A stretch of DNA of 64,000 nt from Leuctra nigra (GCA_934045905.1 OW203763.1:47423494-47487493), one strand, 5' to 3'; numbered from the stretch's first letter, positions 11,870 through 23,412 are shown. The notes: generated by a model from the letters alone, not told the origin. Numbers and translations are program-made.

Positions 11870-12934
11870 TTTTAATAGCTGAGTTAAGATAATAGTTACT
11901 ATCCCAGCCGTTTAAAACGGCGATAACTTTGGAACGGGATGAGCTCAAAACGATTACTCAACGGCACAAATCAGCACAAAACGAGCACAAACCGCATGCC
12001 TATTTTGGTTTGATTATTTGAATGTGGCTGGGCTAGCATTAACTTAGCCCAGCCATTTAAAACGGGCGATAACTTTGGAACGGGATGAGCTCAAAACGAT
12101 TACTCAACGGCACAAATCAGCACAAAACGAGCACAAAACGCATGCCTATTTTGGTTTGATTATATGAATGTGGCTGGGCTAGCATTAACTTAGCCCAGCC
12201 ATTTAAAACGGGCTATAACTTTGGAACGGGATGAGCTCAAAACGATTACTCAACGGTACAAATCAGCTCAAAACGAGCACAAAACGCATGCCTATTTTGG
12301 TTTGATTATTTGAATGTGGCTGGGCTAGCATTAACTTAGCCCAGCCATTTAAAACGGGCGATAACTTTGGAACGGGATGAGCTCAAAACGATTACTCAAC
12401 GGCACAAATCAGCACAAAACGAGCACAAAACGCATGCCTATTTTGGTTTGATTATTTGAATGTGACTGGGCTAGCATTAACTTAGCCCAGCCATTTAAAA
12501 CGGGCGATAACTTTGGAACGGGATGAGCTCAAAACGATTTCTCAACGGCACAAATCAGCACAAAACGAGCACAAAACGCATGCCTATTTTGGTTTGATTA
12601 TTTGAATGTGGCTGGGCTAGCATTAACTTAGCCCAGCCATTTAAAACGGGCGATAACTTTGGAACGGGATGAGCTCAAAACGATTTCTCAACGGCACAAA
12701 TCAGCACAAAACGAGCACAATTCGGACAGTGCAAGAAAATTAACTAATACGAAGTTTTTTTTTTGCTTGATTTTGCATTAACTTAGCCCAGCCACTCAAA
12801 AATTAACATTCACTCAAAACGGTGACAGCTCAAAACGATTTTTTTACGGCACATTTCAGCACAAAACGAGCACAAAACGACTATCTTTTTCGTTTTTTGA
12901 TATCATTTTGTGGCTGGGCTAAGTTAATGCACCC
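11870..12934 (-). repeat. Right arm of the foldback element (146-bp units)
   Basis: Inverted counterpart of the left arm, about seven units with ggctagc junctions at 12031, 12177, 12323, 12469 and 12615 (period 146). It has slightly more units than the left arm, so copy number has drifted between arms. Confidence 0.9.
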
Positions 12935-12943
12935 GAAAATCTC

Positions 12944-14340
12944 ACTCGGAAGTCTATACGAATTCGAGACCTGTGTCTCGAATTCAGTTAGCCTACGTAA
13001 ATACGCGCACGGCGATAGAACCGCGACCTCCAGATTGCAATTCCAGAGCGTTGTGTCCAGAGTCCACAAACTCCGCTCAGTTCTTTTGCGTAAACAATTG
13101 ATATTATGTTTTCTTACAGAGAAAGAAGCAATAGATTTCGATGTAATAAGCCTTTACTTGTGGACGCGGTGAAAAACTCGTGCACAAGTCAAGCAAAAGA
13201 CAGTCAAGCGATATGTTCGTGATATGCAACTATGAACCTGGTAATTACAACATGTTGGTCAAGTGCTGCACTGTTGCACAATCTCTCGTCAAATGCATTC
13301 AGAAAACGTAAGGCTAATATTAATTTGGCGTATTAATATTTTTTCGTCAACTCGTTGGCAAGGACTCAAAGTCTAGCTCTGAACTTGTCTGTGGTTAAGA
13401 CGGGGAAATCTAACCTAGAGAATATAGCTCCTATTTATGTCTGACAAACAGTGTTTTGGAATGATGATGTTATGCAATTCAATAGCAAATGTAAAAGATT
13501 TTGCCACCGGTGCGATTCGAGCCCAATACCTTTGGTTTGCCGGTCCACTGGTCTACTAACTATTTAATAACAACTATTTGGTTTACACATCTATTGTTTA
13601 CGTGCATCTAGAAGAGAGAGTAGCGATCCGCTGCCAAAAGGAGAAATCATTTCGTCCAGTTACTGCCGCTAGTGCTTAAATTTGGCGTAAAATAAGCATC
13701 ATTTTAAATGTTTACAATGAAACATGATTTTAAAAATTATAAAATCGAAATAAAATAATTTAAAAATAAATCAAATATTTAAAGAAGAAAGCTTGGCGCG
13801 ATGAATTTTTACCAACCATAATTTTTCCTTCTTCTACTTCTTCATCTTTTTCTCCTGATGCTCTCTGTTACGCATTGATTTATTGTTTATTTTATTTTAT
13901 TTTTAAATATTTTAAATATTTTTAAAATCGATTTATTTATTTTATTGTGAGGCTTCAATTATGACAAATCCAGACACAAAATGTGTTGCGCTTGGCGGCA
14001 GTAAGTGGGCAAATGGATTGCACGAATTTCTAGTGCGAATAGGCTAAGAAAACATGAGCTTACTCCCCCTTTAGATCTTAAAGGTGTAGCGGTGCTTGGC
14101 AGTCTTTTTACAAGTTCTTGTAAATGTGTTTTAAACACATTTATTATAGCTTCTACAGTTGATGTTAAAATAACAAGTTCATGTAGCATTGTTTTATACC
14201 TATAGGTATGTACATTGTAATTGTAAATCGTAAACAATACATGTTGTGTGATTTCAAACCAAAATAAACCTCACGCATTTTAATTTTGATTGCTATCGCA
14301 GTCAGTTTCACATATTATGTTTCAATTCTGAGAACGGACT
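12944..14340. other. Unannotated region between foldback element and minisatellite
   Basis: Mostly AT-rich without a convincing gene. 12960-13110 is open and GC-richer, with a peptide of unknown kind beginning SLYEFETCVSNS, but it has no start of its own. 13505-13562 is a tRNA-like fragment. 14083-14120 shares gtgcttggcagtctttttac with 24505-24530, marking another dispersed repeat. Confidence 0.35.
13505..13562 (-). repeat. Possible diverged tRNA-derived SINE fragment
   Basis: The minus strand shows an A-box-like tagtagaccagtgg and, about 30 nt later, gggctcgaatcgc, a near B box. No tail or target duplication was found. Confidence 0.3.
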
Positions 14341-14449
14341 TCCAGTGTCTTTTGATTAGATTAGATTAGATTAGATTATTATGGTTTAACGGCGCGTCAA
14401 CAACGAAGTTATATTGCGCACATTAAATTTTACTTTTAACCTTGTTGAT

Positions 14450-14780
14450 CATAAGTGGAGGACATGGGGAGGGGTTGACCTAACGGACCCGACCGGGGGA
14501 GTCTGAAACTGGTGGAAAAGCAAGTTCAGAATGGGGACAGACCAGGAGGGGGGGGGGGGGGGGGGGGGAGCGGGAGGCTTCGGGCCGGTAGGACCCGATT
14601 TTTGAAGGATCACCATTTCGAGGGGGGAGGCCGGCCCGAGAGGCCCGCGAATTTGGGGAGGGCATGGGACTAGGTCGACCCTGAACTGCACTTAGTTGGG
14701 ACATTGACTTCCGGCTGGGACCAGCTCGTAATGTGAGGTGGCCCCTTAAGCTCACCACCGCGTCAAAGTAGCAGTCCATT
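14450..14780. other. GC-rich stretch with a 21-base G run
   Basis: Unusually GC-rich for the window, with about 21 G at 14548-14568, directly left of the 61-bp array. ORFs on the minus strand here are proline-rich low complexity. No function is assigned. Confidence 0.4.
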
Positions 14781-14871
14781 GGTGAGGACTTCCAGTGTCA
14801 ATTACAATCGAAGTGAAATACAGTTAATATGCAAACTCTTTCGGCCCGGACAAGCCTCGAACCCTCGAACC

Positions 14872-17800
14872 ACGGGATGATCACATGACCAGGGTGAGCC
14901 GTGAGGAAGAGGACGGTTGACGCTCGAACCACGGGGTGATAACGCATGACCAGGGTGAGCCGTGAGGAAGAGGACGGTTGAGACTCGAACCACGGGGTGA
15001 TAACGCATGACCAGGGTGAGCCGTGAGGAAGAGGACGGTTGACGCTCGAACCACGGGGTGATAACGCATGACCAGGGTGAGCCGTGAGGAAGAGGACGGT
15101 TGAGACTCGAACCACGGGGTGATAACACATGACCAGGGTGAGCCGTGAGGAAGAGGACGGTTGACGCTCGAACCACGGGGTGATAACGCATGACCAGGGT
15201 GAGCCGTGAGGAAGAGGACGGTTGAGACTCGAACCACGGGGTGATAACGCATGACCAGGGTGAGCCGTGAGGAAGAGGACGGTTGAGACTCGAACCACGG
15301 GGTGATAACGCATGACCAGGGTGAGCCGTGAGGAAGAGGACGGTTGAGACTCGAACCACGGGGTGATAACGCATGACCAGGGTGAGCCGTGAGGAAGAGG
15401 ACGGTTGACGCTCGAACCACGGGGTGATAACGCATGACCAGGGTGAGCCGTGAGGAAGAGGACGGTTGAGACTCGAACCACGGGGTGATAACGCATGACC
15501 AGGGTGAGCCGTGAGGAAGAGGACGGTTGAGACTCGAACCACGGGGTGATAACGCATGACCAGGGTGAGCCGTGAGGAAGAGGACGGTTGAGACTCGAAC
15601 CACGGGGTGATAACGCATGACCAGGGTGAGCCGTGAGGAAGAGGACGTTTGAGACTCGAACCACGGGTTGATAACGCATGACCAGGGTGAGCCGTGAGGA
15701 AGAGGACGGTTGAGACTCGAACCACGGGGTGATAACGCATGACCAGGTGAGCCGTGAGGAAGAGGACGGTTGAGACTCGAACCACGGGGTGATAACGCAT
15801 GACCAGGGTGAGCCGTGAGGAAGAGGACGGTTGAGACTCGAACCACGGGGTGATAACACATGACCAGGGTGAGCCGTGAGGAAGAGGACGGTTGAGACTC
15901 GAACCACGGGGTGATAACACATGACCAGGGTGAGCCGTGAGGAAGAGGACGGTTGAGACTCGAACCACGGGGTGATAACACATGACCAGGGTGAGCCGTG
16001 AGGAAGAGGACGGTTGAGACTCGAACCACGGGGTGATAACGCATGACCAGGTTGAGCCGTGAGGAAGAGGACGGTTGAGACTCGACCCACGGGGTGATAA
16101 CGCATGACCAGGGTGAGCCGTGAGGAAGAGGACGGTTGAGACTCGAACCACGGGGTGATAACACATGACCAGGGTGAGCCGTGAGGAAGAGGACGGTTGA
16201 GACTCGAACCACGGGGTGATAACGCATGACCATGGTGAGCCGTGAGGAAGAGGACGGTTGAGACTCGAACCACGGGGTGATAACGCATGACCAGGGTGAG
16301 CCGTGAGGAAGAGGACGGTTGAGACTCGAACCACGGGGTGATAACGCATGACCAGGGTGAGCCGTGAGGAAGAGGACGGTTGAGACTCGAACCACGGGGT
16401 GATAACGCATGACCAGGGTGAGCCGTGAGGAAGAGGACGGTTGAGACTCGAACCACGGGGTGATAACGCATGACCAGGGTGAGCCGTGAGGAAGAGGACG
16501 GTTGAGACTCGAACCACGGGGTGATAACACATGACCAGGGTGAGCCGTGAGGAAGAGGACGGTTGAGACTCGAACCACGGGGTGATAACACATGACCAGG
16601 GTGAGCCGTGAGGAAGAGGGTGGTTGAGACTCGAACCACGGGGTGATAACGCATGACCAGGGTGAGCCGTGAGGAAGAGGACGGTTGAGACTCGAACCAC
16701 GGGGTGATAACGCATGACCAGGGTGAGCCGTGAGGAAGAGGACGGTTGAGACTCGAACCACGGGGTGATAACGCATGACCAGGGTGAGCCGTGAGGAAGA
16801 GGACGGTTGAGACTCGAACCACGGGGTGATAACGCATGACCAGGGTGAGCCGTGAGGAAGAGGACGGTTGAGACTCGAACCACGGGGTGATAACGCATGA
16901 CCAGGGTGAGCCGTGAGGAAGAGGACGGTTGAGACTCGAACCACGGGGGATAACGCATGACCAGGGTGAGCCGTGAGGAAGAGGACGGTTGAGACTCGAA
17001 CCACGGGGTGATAACACATGACCAGGGTGAACCGTGAGGAAGAGGACGGTTGAGACTCGAACCACGGGGTGATAACGCATGACCAGGGTGAGCCGTGAGG
17101 AAGAGGACGGTTGAGACCCGAACCACGGGGTGATAACGCATGACCAGGGTGAGCCGTGAGGAAGAGGACGGTTGAGACTCGAACCACGGGGTGATAACGC
17201 ATGACCAGGGTGAGCCGTGAGGAAGAGGACGGTTGAGACTCGAACCACGGGGTGATAACGCATGACCAGGGTGAGCCGTGAGGAAGAGGACGGTTGAGAC
17301 TCGAACCACGGGGTGATAACGCATGACCAGGGTGAGCCGTGAGGAAGAGGACGGTTGACGCTCGAACCACGGGGTGATAACGCATGACCAGGGTGAGCCG
17401 TGAGGAAGAGGACGGTTGAGACTCGAACCACGGGGTGATAACGCATGACCAGGGTGAGCCGTGAGGAAGAGGACGGTTGAGACTCGAACCACGGGGTGAT
17501 AACACATGACCAGGGTGAGCCGTGAGGAAGAGGACGGTTGAGACTCGAACCACGGGGTGATAACGCATGACCAGGGTGAGCCGTGAGGAAGAGGACGGTT
17601 GACGCTCGAACCACGGGGTGATAACGCATGACCAGGGTGAGCCGTGAGGAAGAGGACGGTTGAGACTCGAACCACGGGGTGATAACGCATGACCAGGGTG
17701 AGCCGTGAGGAAGAGGACGGTTGAGACTCGAACCACGGGGTGATAACGCATGACCAGGGTGAGCCGTGAGGAAGAGGACGGTTGAGACTCGAACCACGGG

Positions 17801-17930
17801 GTGATAACACATGACCAGGGTGAGCCGTGAGGAAGAGGACGGTTGAGACTCGAACCACGGGGTGATAACGCATGACCAGGGTGAGCCGTGAGGAAGAGGA
17901 CGGTTGAGACTCGAACCACGGGGTGATACT
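14872..17930. repeat. 61-bp minisatellite, about 50 copies
   Basis: The unit begins gactcgaaccacggggtgat and ends gaggaagaggacggttga, with period 61 bp. Units differ by a few substitutions (aacgcatg/aacacatg; ttgagactcg/ttgacgctcg). The ttgacgctcg variant recurs every 122 bp at the left end (14919, 15041, 15163) and then at 244-bp steps, a higher-order pattern. Single-base deletions occur near 15746 and 16945. The unit has no stop in any minus-strand frame, so three overlapping ORFs above 1000 codons arise; they are not genes. On the minus strand every unit holds ggttcgagtc, a match to the Pol III B-box core. Confidence 0.97.
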
Positions 17931-17935
17931 CCACG

Positions 17936-18351
17936 GATATTCTACTATACAATTCAAGTTGGGCAATTCAAATCTTCCTGAGTCAAATTGTCCAAATTTT
18001 AATCTTGTTTTTGTGTCTAACTTTCCTGGTTTGAGGTTAGGTTAGTGTTATTTATTTTTCAAAACAATCGTCCTAAACAGCTATTAGCATTCAATTATTT
18101 TGTTAATATTTGTTCTTTATACAAAATGTGATTAAATATTACGAAGTTGTGTTCTCTGTTTCGATATTTGCTTCAATTCTAGTGTCTGATAAATCTCAAA
18201 TTGTCAGTTTGCAGTTGGTAAAATAGAACCGATTCTTATTTAAGAATTGTCTGCAAGATTTGAATTTTTCTTGTCTATCACACTAGCCAAATTGGCCAAA
18301 TTCTAATAGGCTGATTTGAATTGCTTTACTCGAATTGTATAGTGGAATATC
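17936..18351. mobile_element. MITE with inverted termini next to the minisatellite
   Basis: Left end ggatattctactatacaatt is mirrored by aattgtatagtggaatatcc at the right end. Inner text (ggcaattcaaatc / gatttgaattgc) is also inverted. It is non-coding and starts about 6 bp after the last 61-bp unit. No clear target duplication is visible. Confidence 0.75.
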
Positions 18352-18631
18352 CACCTTATGAATATTCATGCCAAGTTTTAGCTCTCTATGTTCAACGGTT
18401 TTTCAATTGGAGCTGTTTGTATGAATCCTATTTTACCCGTTTGGATCGTCCCGGATAATTTTTTGACTTTTCTAAATGAGGTGATTTCGCTTAATATCGG
18501 TCACTTTGCACTCATCACTACCTACTAGCATCTTCTTACCCTAGAATACCCTTAATGACATCAAATTATGTGCTCACATGTGCATACATAATCAGATACA
18601 TATATACGTTTATTTGATTGTTGTATTGTAT

Positions 18632-18672
<41 letters not shown>

Positions 18673-19250
18673 GAAAACTCATTTTCGGTATTATGCCAAG
18701 CGATATTTAATAGTGCAATTTTTTAATAATTTTAATAATGCATATTTGTTTTTAGCTTGAATTTCAAATGTATTTTATGTTTCAATATCGAAGTGACGTT
18801 TTTATTGCAAAACAAGTCGATCTTTTTAGTTATGTTTCAGTAAATAGCGGCCGTATTTATTAATGACCGTAATTATCATTCATTTTTTAATTAATTTAAT
18901 ACAAGGACCTATGAAACGTCCAAAAAGGCAGGCAAATAGTACCTTCAAACTATTAAAAAGACCAATTAAATTTTATGGTATGTAATATTCGTCCAAATAT
19001 TATTCGATTTATCGGTTTAGGAGTTGGACTTGGAGTAATATATTAAAATGAACTTAAAACTTGAACGTTCAATAAATCTGATAGGCTGATAAATGTAAGA
19101 TCACACCATCAGAAGTCAGTCTAAGCGATCTCATTGTCTCACTCTAGTAGGTGACCTCACATTTCAATGATAATAATAAGCTTTGATTGGTTATGGGACA
19201 TGACCAGCAGTCATTCAAATTTGGTCAACGTTCAAGTTTTGTTTGGCCGA
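18352..19250. other. AT-rich region with a (TA)n microsatellite
   Basis: A pure TA run lies at about 18641-18668. Nothing else is supportable. Confidence 0.4.
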
Positions 19251-19945
19251 GTGTACCATTTGTATTTGTATTTGTTTATTTGTAACCTTTGACCCCCTTC
19301 CGAGGAAATTGGTACATTCATGTTATATATTCTATGTATATGACACTCTTATTTTAGTAATAATTTAATTCTAATGAATTATAATCTACATTCAAAACTT
19401 AGATTTGGTATTTAATATTCAATAGAATACTGAATATGACAGAGGAGATGGCAGTCAAGTGTCAATTGTTGATGGCCATCCAAATGGTGGATGGAAATTT
19501 TATAAATTGTGGTCTAGATCAAAATTCATAAAATTGTTGTAACTTGCAACAAACATTTCACATTTAAAAAAATCAAATATTTTCCCTAATGATTTAAAAA
19601 AAGGACAAAATGACCTTAAAATAGCAGAAATGACTGAACTCATAAAAAAATGAGAAAAATGCGTTTTCAGGCAAAATGCGAAATACATATTTTTGAAATA
19701 AAGAGCACATGAAACATATTTTCATATCATTTTTAGACGTGTCTGAACAAAAACGAAAAAAGGATAGGTATGTCCTAAACATCCTAGCCTTACTTATAAC
19801 ACAATTTATTAGGGTTTATGTGATTGTCATAATATGTTTTCGGTAAATCTCAAAATACAACAATTGTATTCTGATTTGTGTCAAAATTTGACTCGACTCG
19901 TTAGTCATTATTTTGATTGGATTTTCGGTCCCAAGTCTAGGAAGA
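19251..19945. other. AT-rich region with a possible LINE 3' fragment
   Basis: gtatttgtatttgtttattt at 19265-19285, followed by text ending near 19340, resembles an antisense LINE tail of the kind seen near 29650. No gene is seen. Confidence 0.25.
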
Positions 19946-19949
19946 CAGT

Positions 19950-22741
19950 TTTTATTATTATTATTATTATTTATTGATTGATACAACTTGGACTATAATG
20001 TTTCAATTATTAATAATAGTCAATGTTCTTAAGTGCACTTATTCGTCGGTTGTTGTAGTTTTATAAGTTCATGTCGGAATAACGGACTGCATCCTTTTCC
20101 TCAATTCTTTATTGTTCTGGGGAAGTGGCTCCACAACGCTGGCAAGCAGGTTGTTCCACAATCTGATCCCATGCGCTGCGAGAGAGAACTTGCCAATGTC
20201 TGTTCGCGGCTGCAACTGACGAATCTTCTCGGTATGGTCTCCTCTCGCAGTATAATTCGGTCTCTGCAGAAGCTCACCTAGCTCCTCCCAGGCCTCTTCA
20301 TGGCAGTAAGCCCTGTATATAGCGATAGCTCTGGATGCATCTCGCCGGTCTTCCAGAGACTCCCACTTCAGTGATTTGATGAGTTCAGTGGGGCCAGGAG
20401 AGTTTCCGAATGAACTCTCAACATACCGTGCAGCCCTCCTCTGTACCATATCCAGCTGGTGTTTATTCGCCATGGTATATGGACTCCACACACTGGCACA
20501 ATATTCCATATGTGGACGAACAAGGGTGAGATATGCTAGTTCCTTTGCCTTCTTTGCTGCACCTTTGAGGTTCCTCATGACGAACTGCAGTGATTTGGAG
20601 GCCTTCTTTGAAGTTACGTCAATGTGGTTATTCCACTTCAGGTCATCAGACAGCCACACTCGAAGGTACTTAGCATCCTTTGTGAGATCAATTGGTAGGT
20701 TCCCAAGCTGGTACTGGTACTGTATTCGAGTTTTCCTAGTGCTGAATGACATTTTGATGGTCTTGTCGATGTTGATTCGCATTTGATTCTGGTCCACCCA
20801 CTTGGCTAATTCTTCGAGGTCTTCCTGGAGCTGCCCGCAGTCATTGGTGTTGTTGACAGTTCTGTAGATTACACAGTCGTCTGCGAACAGCCGCATTTTG
20901 GAGTGCAAGATACACTGTGGAAGATCGTTCATAAAGATTAAGAAGAGGAGTGGACCGAGAACACTTCCCTGGGGTACTCCTGATGTCACTGTAATTGGCA
21001 GGGAGATTTCTCCTTCAATCCTTACTACTTGCTTTCTGTTATTCAGAAAGCTCCATATCCACTTAATGACCTCATTGTTATGATTTAGTTGGGATATCTT
21101 TTCTATAAGGAGGTCATGTGGCACTAAATCAAAGGCTTTGGCAAAATCTATTAGGATGGCATCAACTTGCTTTGCTCTGAAGTCCACTTCTTGAACTAGA
21201 TCTTGTGTAAGACCCACGAGACTAGCCTCACAAGAGTAGTTAGGTCGGAAGCCAAATTGACTTCTTGTGAAGAATTGAGTTTCGTCTAGGATTTGCCTGA
21301 TTTGTTTTTCAATTATCTTCTCAAGTATTTTACATGGAATACAAGTTAGACTAATAGGCCTATAGTTGGAAACGGAGCTCTTACTACCACCCTTGTGTAT
21401 TGGCGAGACAATTGCCATTGTCCAATCGGTGGGTAGGGTGCTTTCTTCTATCGATTGTGAAAAAATTATATGTAGATAGTCTAGTCCTGCCGATCCTGCA
21501 GTTTTTAGTAGGTCTCCTGTGATACCGTCCGGACCGGCAGTAGTTCCAGGTTTTAGATTTTTAATAACGTCCCATATTCCATGAGTACTAATCACCAGGG
21601 GATTCGAATTATCTCCTACAATGGAAGGAGCTCTACGGTTCTTCGGTGAGAAAACATTTCCATAAAAGTAGTTGAGAGCGTTGGCTTTGTCTAGATTTGT
21701 TGTTAATATCTTATTGTTCAGTTTTATTGCTGGTATCGATCTTGAGCTGCATTTTTTGCTATTGATGTAGCTGTAAAACCTCTTCCAATTCGTTCTTGGG
21801 GCTCCTTCTTCCATCAGTAAGTTAGCCATATATTTGTCATAGCAGAATCTCTTGGCTTCAATCAACTTATTTGAAAGGGTCTTGAAACGTGCCTTGTCAG
21901 CATGGGACCGCTTGCGATGAGAATAGGCTCTCTGAACGTTTTTCTTCAAATGTTTCACTTTATCATTATAGTAGATGGGATCACTGTTTTTCTTAATTAC
22001 TCTGTGCGGAATGAACTTGTCTCTTGCTTGCATGATGATTTTCTTGAACGACTCCCATTTTTCATTTATCGTAATATTATCTGATTTCCAAGCAAGAAAA
22101 TTGCATCTCAGGAACTCTCCAAGGCCACGTCGATCAGCTTTCTTATACTGCCATGATGTTAAGGGCTCCATCTTGGGAATCGTGTGCATTGGGTTGAGTT
22201 CAAGGATGACTGCGTCGTGGTCACTAATACCTGGGACAACTTCTGTGTCCCACCATATTTCAGGTGGTTGAACAAGGATAACATCCAGAATATTAGAACT
22301 TCCATCTGTTTTGGTCCTCGTGCCCTCCTTAACAGTTTGTATAATATTAAAATTACTTTGCAATGAATTTACAAGTAACTGCGCATGACTTTGCCCACTT
22401 GGGTTATCACTGTCCCACACAACATCAGGGAGGTTTAGATCTCCTCCTATGACTGTGTGAGCCGCCGAGTCAGTGTTGCACTTTAAGTCTAATAGAGTTG
22501 TATGAAGTTCCTCCAGCAAGGTATAGTCATTCCTGTTGGGATTATAAGCTCCAATCACCTGCACTTTTATATTGTTCTGTAGAATAACTGTCACACATTG
22601 TAGTTCAGCTGTAGCACTTAATGAATTAATGTGGGCTGAGAGTTCCTTTTTCACACATATGGCTATTCCACCACCCCGGCTCCTTCTATCCCGTCTGAAT
22701 ACTTGATACTCTGATACAGGAAATATTTCGCATCCTTGGAA
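19950..22741 (-). mobile_element. 5'-truncated non-LTR retrotransposon (Jockey/CR1-like)
   Basis: Minus-strand LINE. The open frame runs 22741 to 20069, followed by a short 3' UTR and an AAT-type microsatellite tail (complement of tattattattattatta at about 19953-19972). The frame is cut at its 5' end by an in-frame stop at 22742-22744, just inside the endonuclease domain. The first endonuclease motif and any ORF1 are missing, so this is a typical truncated insertion. Confidence 0.9.
20069..22654 (-). CDS. LINE ORF2 fragment: endonuclease and reverse transcriptase
   Basis: A frame of about 861 residues without internal stops. The N-terminal third keeps part of an apurinic-type endonuclease (RGGGIAICVK just upstream, GGDLNLPD, ISDHDAVI). 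The RT domain has AGPDGITGDLLK, NYRPISLTCIPCKILEKIIE, ILIDFAKAFDLVPHDLL, SGVPQGSVLGPLLFLIFMND and the catalytic FADDCVIYR. A thumb/connector region (RPHMEYCASVWSP, QRRAARYV) follows. The product would nick the target and copy element RNA into it. There is no ATG at the left edge, so translation as drawn is not expected. One unusual residue is YLRVWL where related RTs usually read YLGV. Clade is given from general resemblance only. Confidence 0.9.
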   Translation of the reverse strand: MKKELSAHINSLSATAELQCVTVILQNNIKVQVIGAYNPNRNDYTLLEELHTTLLDLKCNTDSAAHTVIGGDLNLPDVVWDSDNPSGQSHAQLLVNSLQSNFNIIQTVKEGTRTKTDGSSNILDVILVQPPEIWWDTEVVPGISDHDAVILELNPMHTIPKMEPLTSWQYKKADRRGLGEFLRCNFLAWKSDNITINEKWESFKKIIMQARDKFIPHRVIKKNSDPIYYNDKVKHLKKNVQRAYSHRKRSHADKARFKTLSNKLIEAKRFCYDKYMANLLMEEGAPRTNWKRFYSYINSKKCSSRSIPAIKLNNKILTTNLDKANALNYFYGNVFSPKNRRAPSIVGDNSNPLVISTHGIWDVIKNLKPGTTAGPDGITGDLLKTAGSAGLDYLHIIFSQSIEESTLPTDWTMAIVSPIHKGGSKSSVSNYRPISLTCIPCKILEKIIEKQIRQILDETQFFTRSQFGFRPNYSCEASLVGLTQDLVQEVDFRAKQVDAILIDFAKAFDLVPHDLLIEKISQLNHNNEVIKWIWSFLNNRKQVVRIEGEISLPITVTSGVPQGSVLGPLLFLIFMNDLPQCILHSKMRLFADDCVIYRTVNNTNDCGQLQEDLEELAKWVDQNQMRINIDKTIKMSFSTRKTRIQYQYQLGNLPIDLTKDAKYLRVWLSDDLKWNNHIDVTSKKASKSLQFVMRNLKGAAKKAKELAYLTLVRPHMEYCASVWSPYTMANKHQLDMVQRRAARYVESSFGNSPGPTELIKSLKWESLEDRRDASRAIAIYRAYCHEEAWEELGELLQRPNYTARGDHTEKIRQLQPRTDIGKFSLAAHGIRLWNNLLASVVEPLPQNNKELRKRMQSVIPT

Positions 22742-22744
22742 TTA

Positions 22745-23364
22745 TCTCCAGCTTCGTGACATGATCTGTCCACTCTTTGGCTCTGCAATCGAGTCTTCTA
22801 GGTGACACGACACATGGGAAGGAGATCGGTGTCCCAGAGCGCCTAGCTTGAGCCCAAGGTCACACGCTGACATCCAACACGCCGGGGGATCAGCCGGATG
22901 ACATTTAATGCATCACAAATAACACTTCTTCAACTAAGTTTATAAAGAAAAGCATCACATTCATTTATCAGATTAATAATTTTTGTCATATGCGTGTCAT
23001 GTAGGTACTTCTTTTTATCAATCTTGAAAGCAATATGACTAATGTTTAAACATTGAAATAGACTCCCGCCCTTCTGCTTCTTGTCGCGCCTGCTGAACAC
23101 CCTCGCTCTGAACTGCTTCTTTGCACACAGTTGGATGATAATAAGGCGATGAAATATGTTACCCAAAACAAATAGAAAGATTAGCAGTTAATTACTTGAC
23201 AGGATCATTTTAGTAATGCAGCTTGTTGGTGATTTCTTTCATGTAAACAGCGAACTTGCTATTTGTTGCCAAGCACATCGGCACATGGAGTTGTGGCTGG
23301 CGTAGGTATTATTAGCTTTCACATGTGATTGTAATAGGGACCTTTCCTTGTATAAAATTAAAAA
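22745..23364. other. Region upstream of the truncated LINE
   Basis: 22745-22900 is GC-richer and could be remaining LINE 5' sequence out of frame or older flank. No product can be supported. Confidence 0.3.
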
Positions 23365-23412
23365 CTAGGAAAACGCTCATTGTAACGCGTTGATTAGCGA
23401 GCACTGATAAGC
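23365..23412 (-). mobile_element. Helitron-like 3' terminus
   Basis: Read on the minus strand: gctaatcaacgcgttacaatgagcg, ttttc, CTAG, then T. This is the same end as at 7735-7782 and 30400-30454. It directly abuts the 148-bp tandem array. Confidence 0.55.

Larger units (their letters stand above)
7993..12934. mobile_element. Complete foldback (FB-like) transposon, 4.94 kb, with 9-bp TSD
   Basis: Termini are GGGTGCATTAACTTAG and its inverse. Direct 9-bp repeats gaaaatctc flank both ends (7984-7992 and 12935-12943). The left arm (7993 to about 8960) and right arm (about 11870-12934) are inverted copies composed of tandem 146-bp units. Each unit contains an internal palindrome (ggctgggct...agcccagcc) echoing the terminus. 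The roughly 2.9-kb middle holds unrelated debris, including a Helitron-like copy and a truncated TIR element, and no transposase. Internally repetitive long arms and a 9-bp duplication are hallmarks of foldback elements, which are mobilised by MULE-type transposases. A perfect duplication suggests fairly recent insertion. Confidence 0.9.

Noticed and set aside
14357..14380. Telomeric repeat
   Set aside because: The short run is gatta-type, not the insect TTAGG repeat, and is only about four units long; more likely a LINE tail or microsatellite.
14798..17966. Three overlapping minus-strand ORFs of 1004-1054 codons
   Set aside because: They are one 61-bp repeat read in three frames. Because 61 is not a multiple of three, each frame cycles through all phases, and the unit happens to lack stops. 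No gene-like composition or start context.
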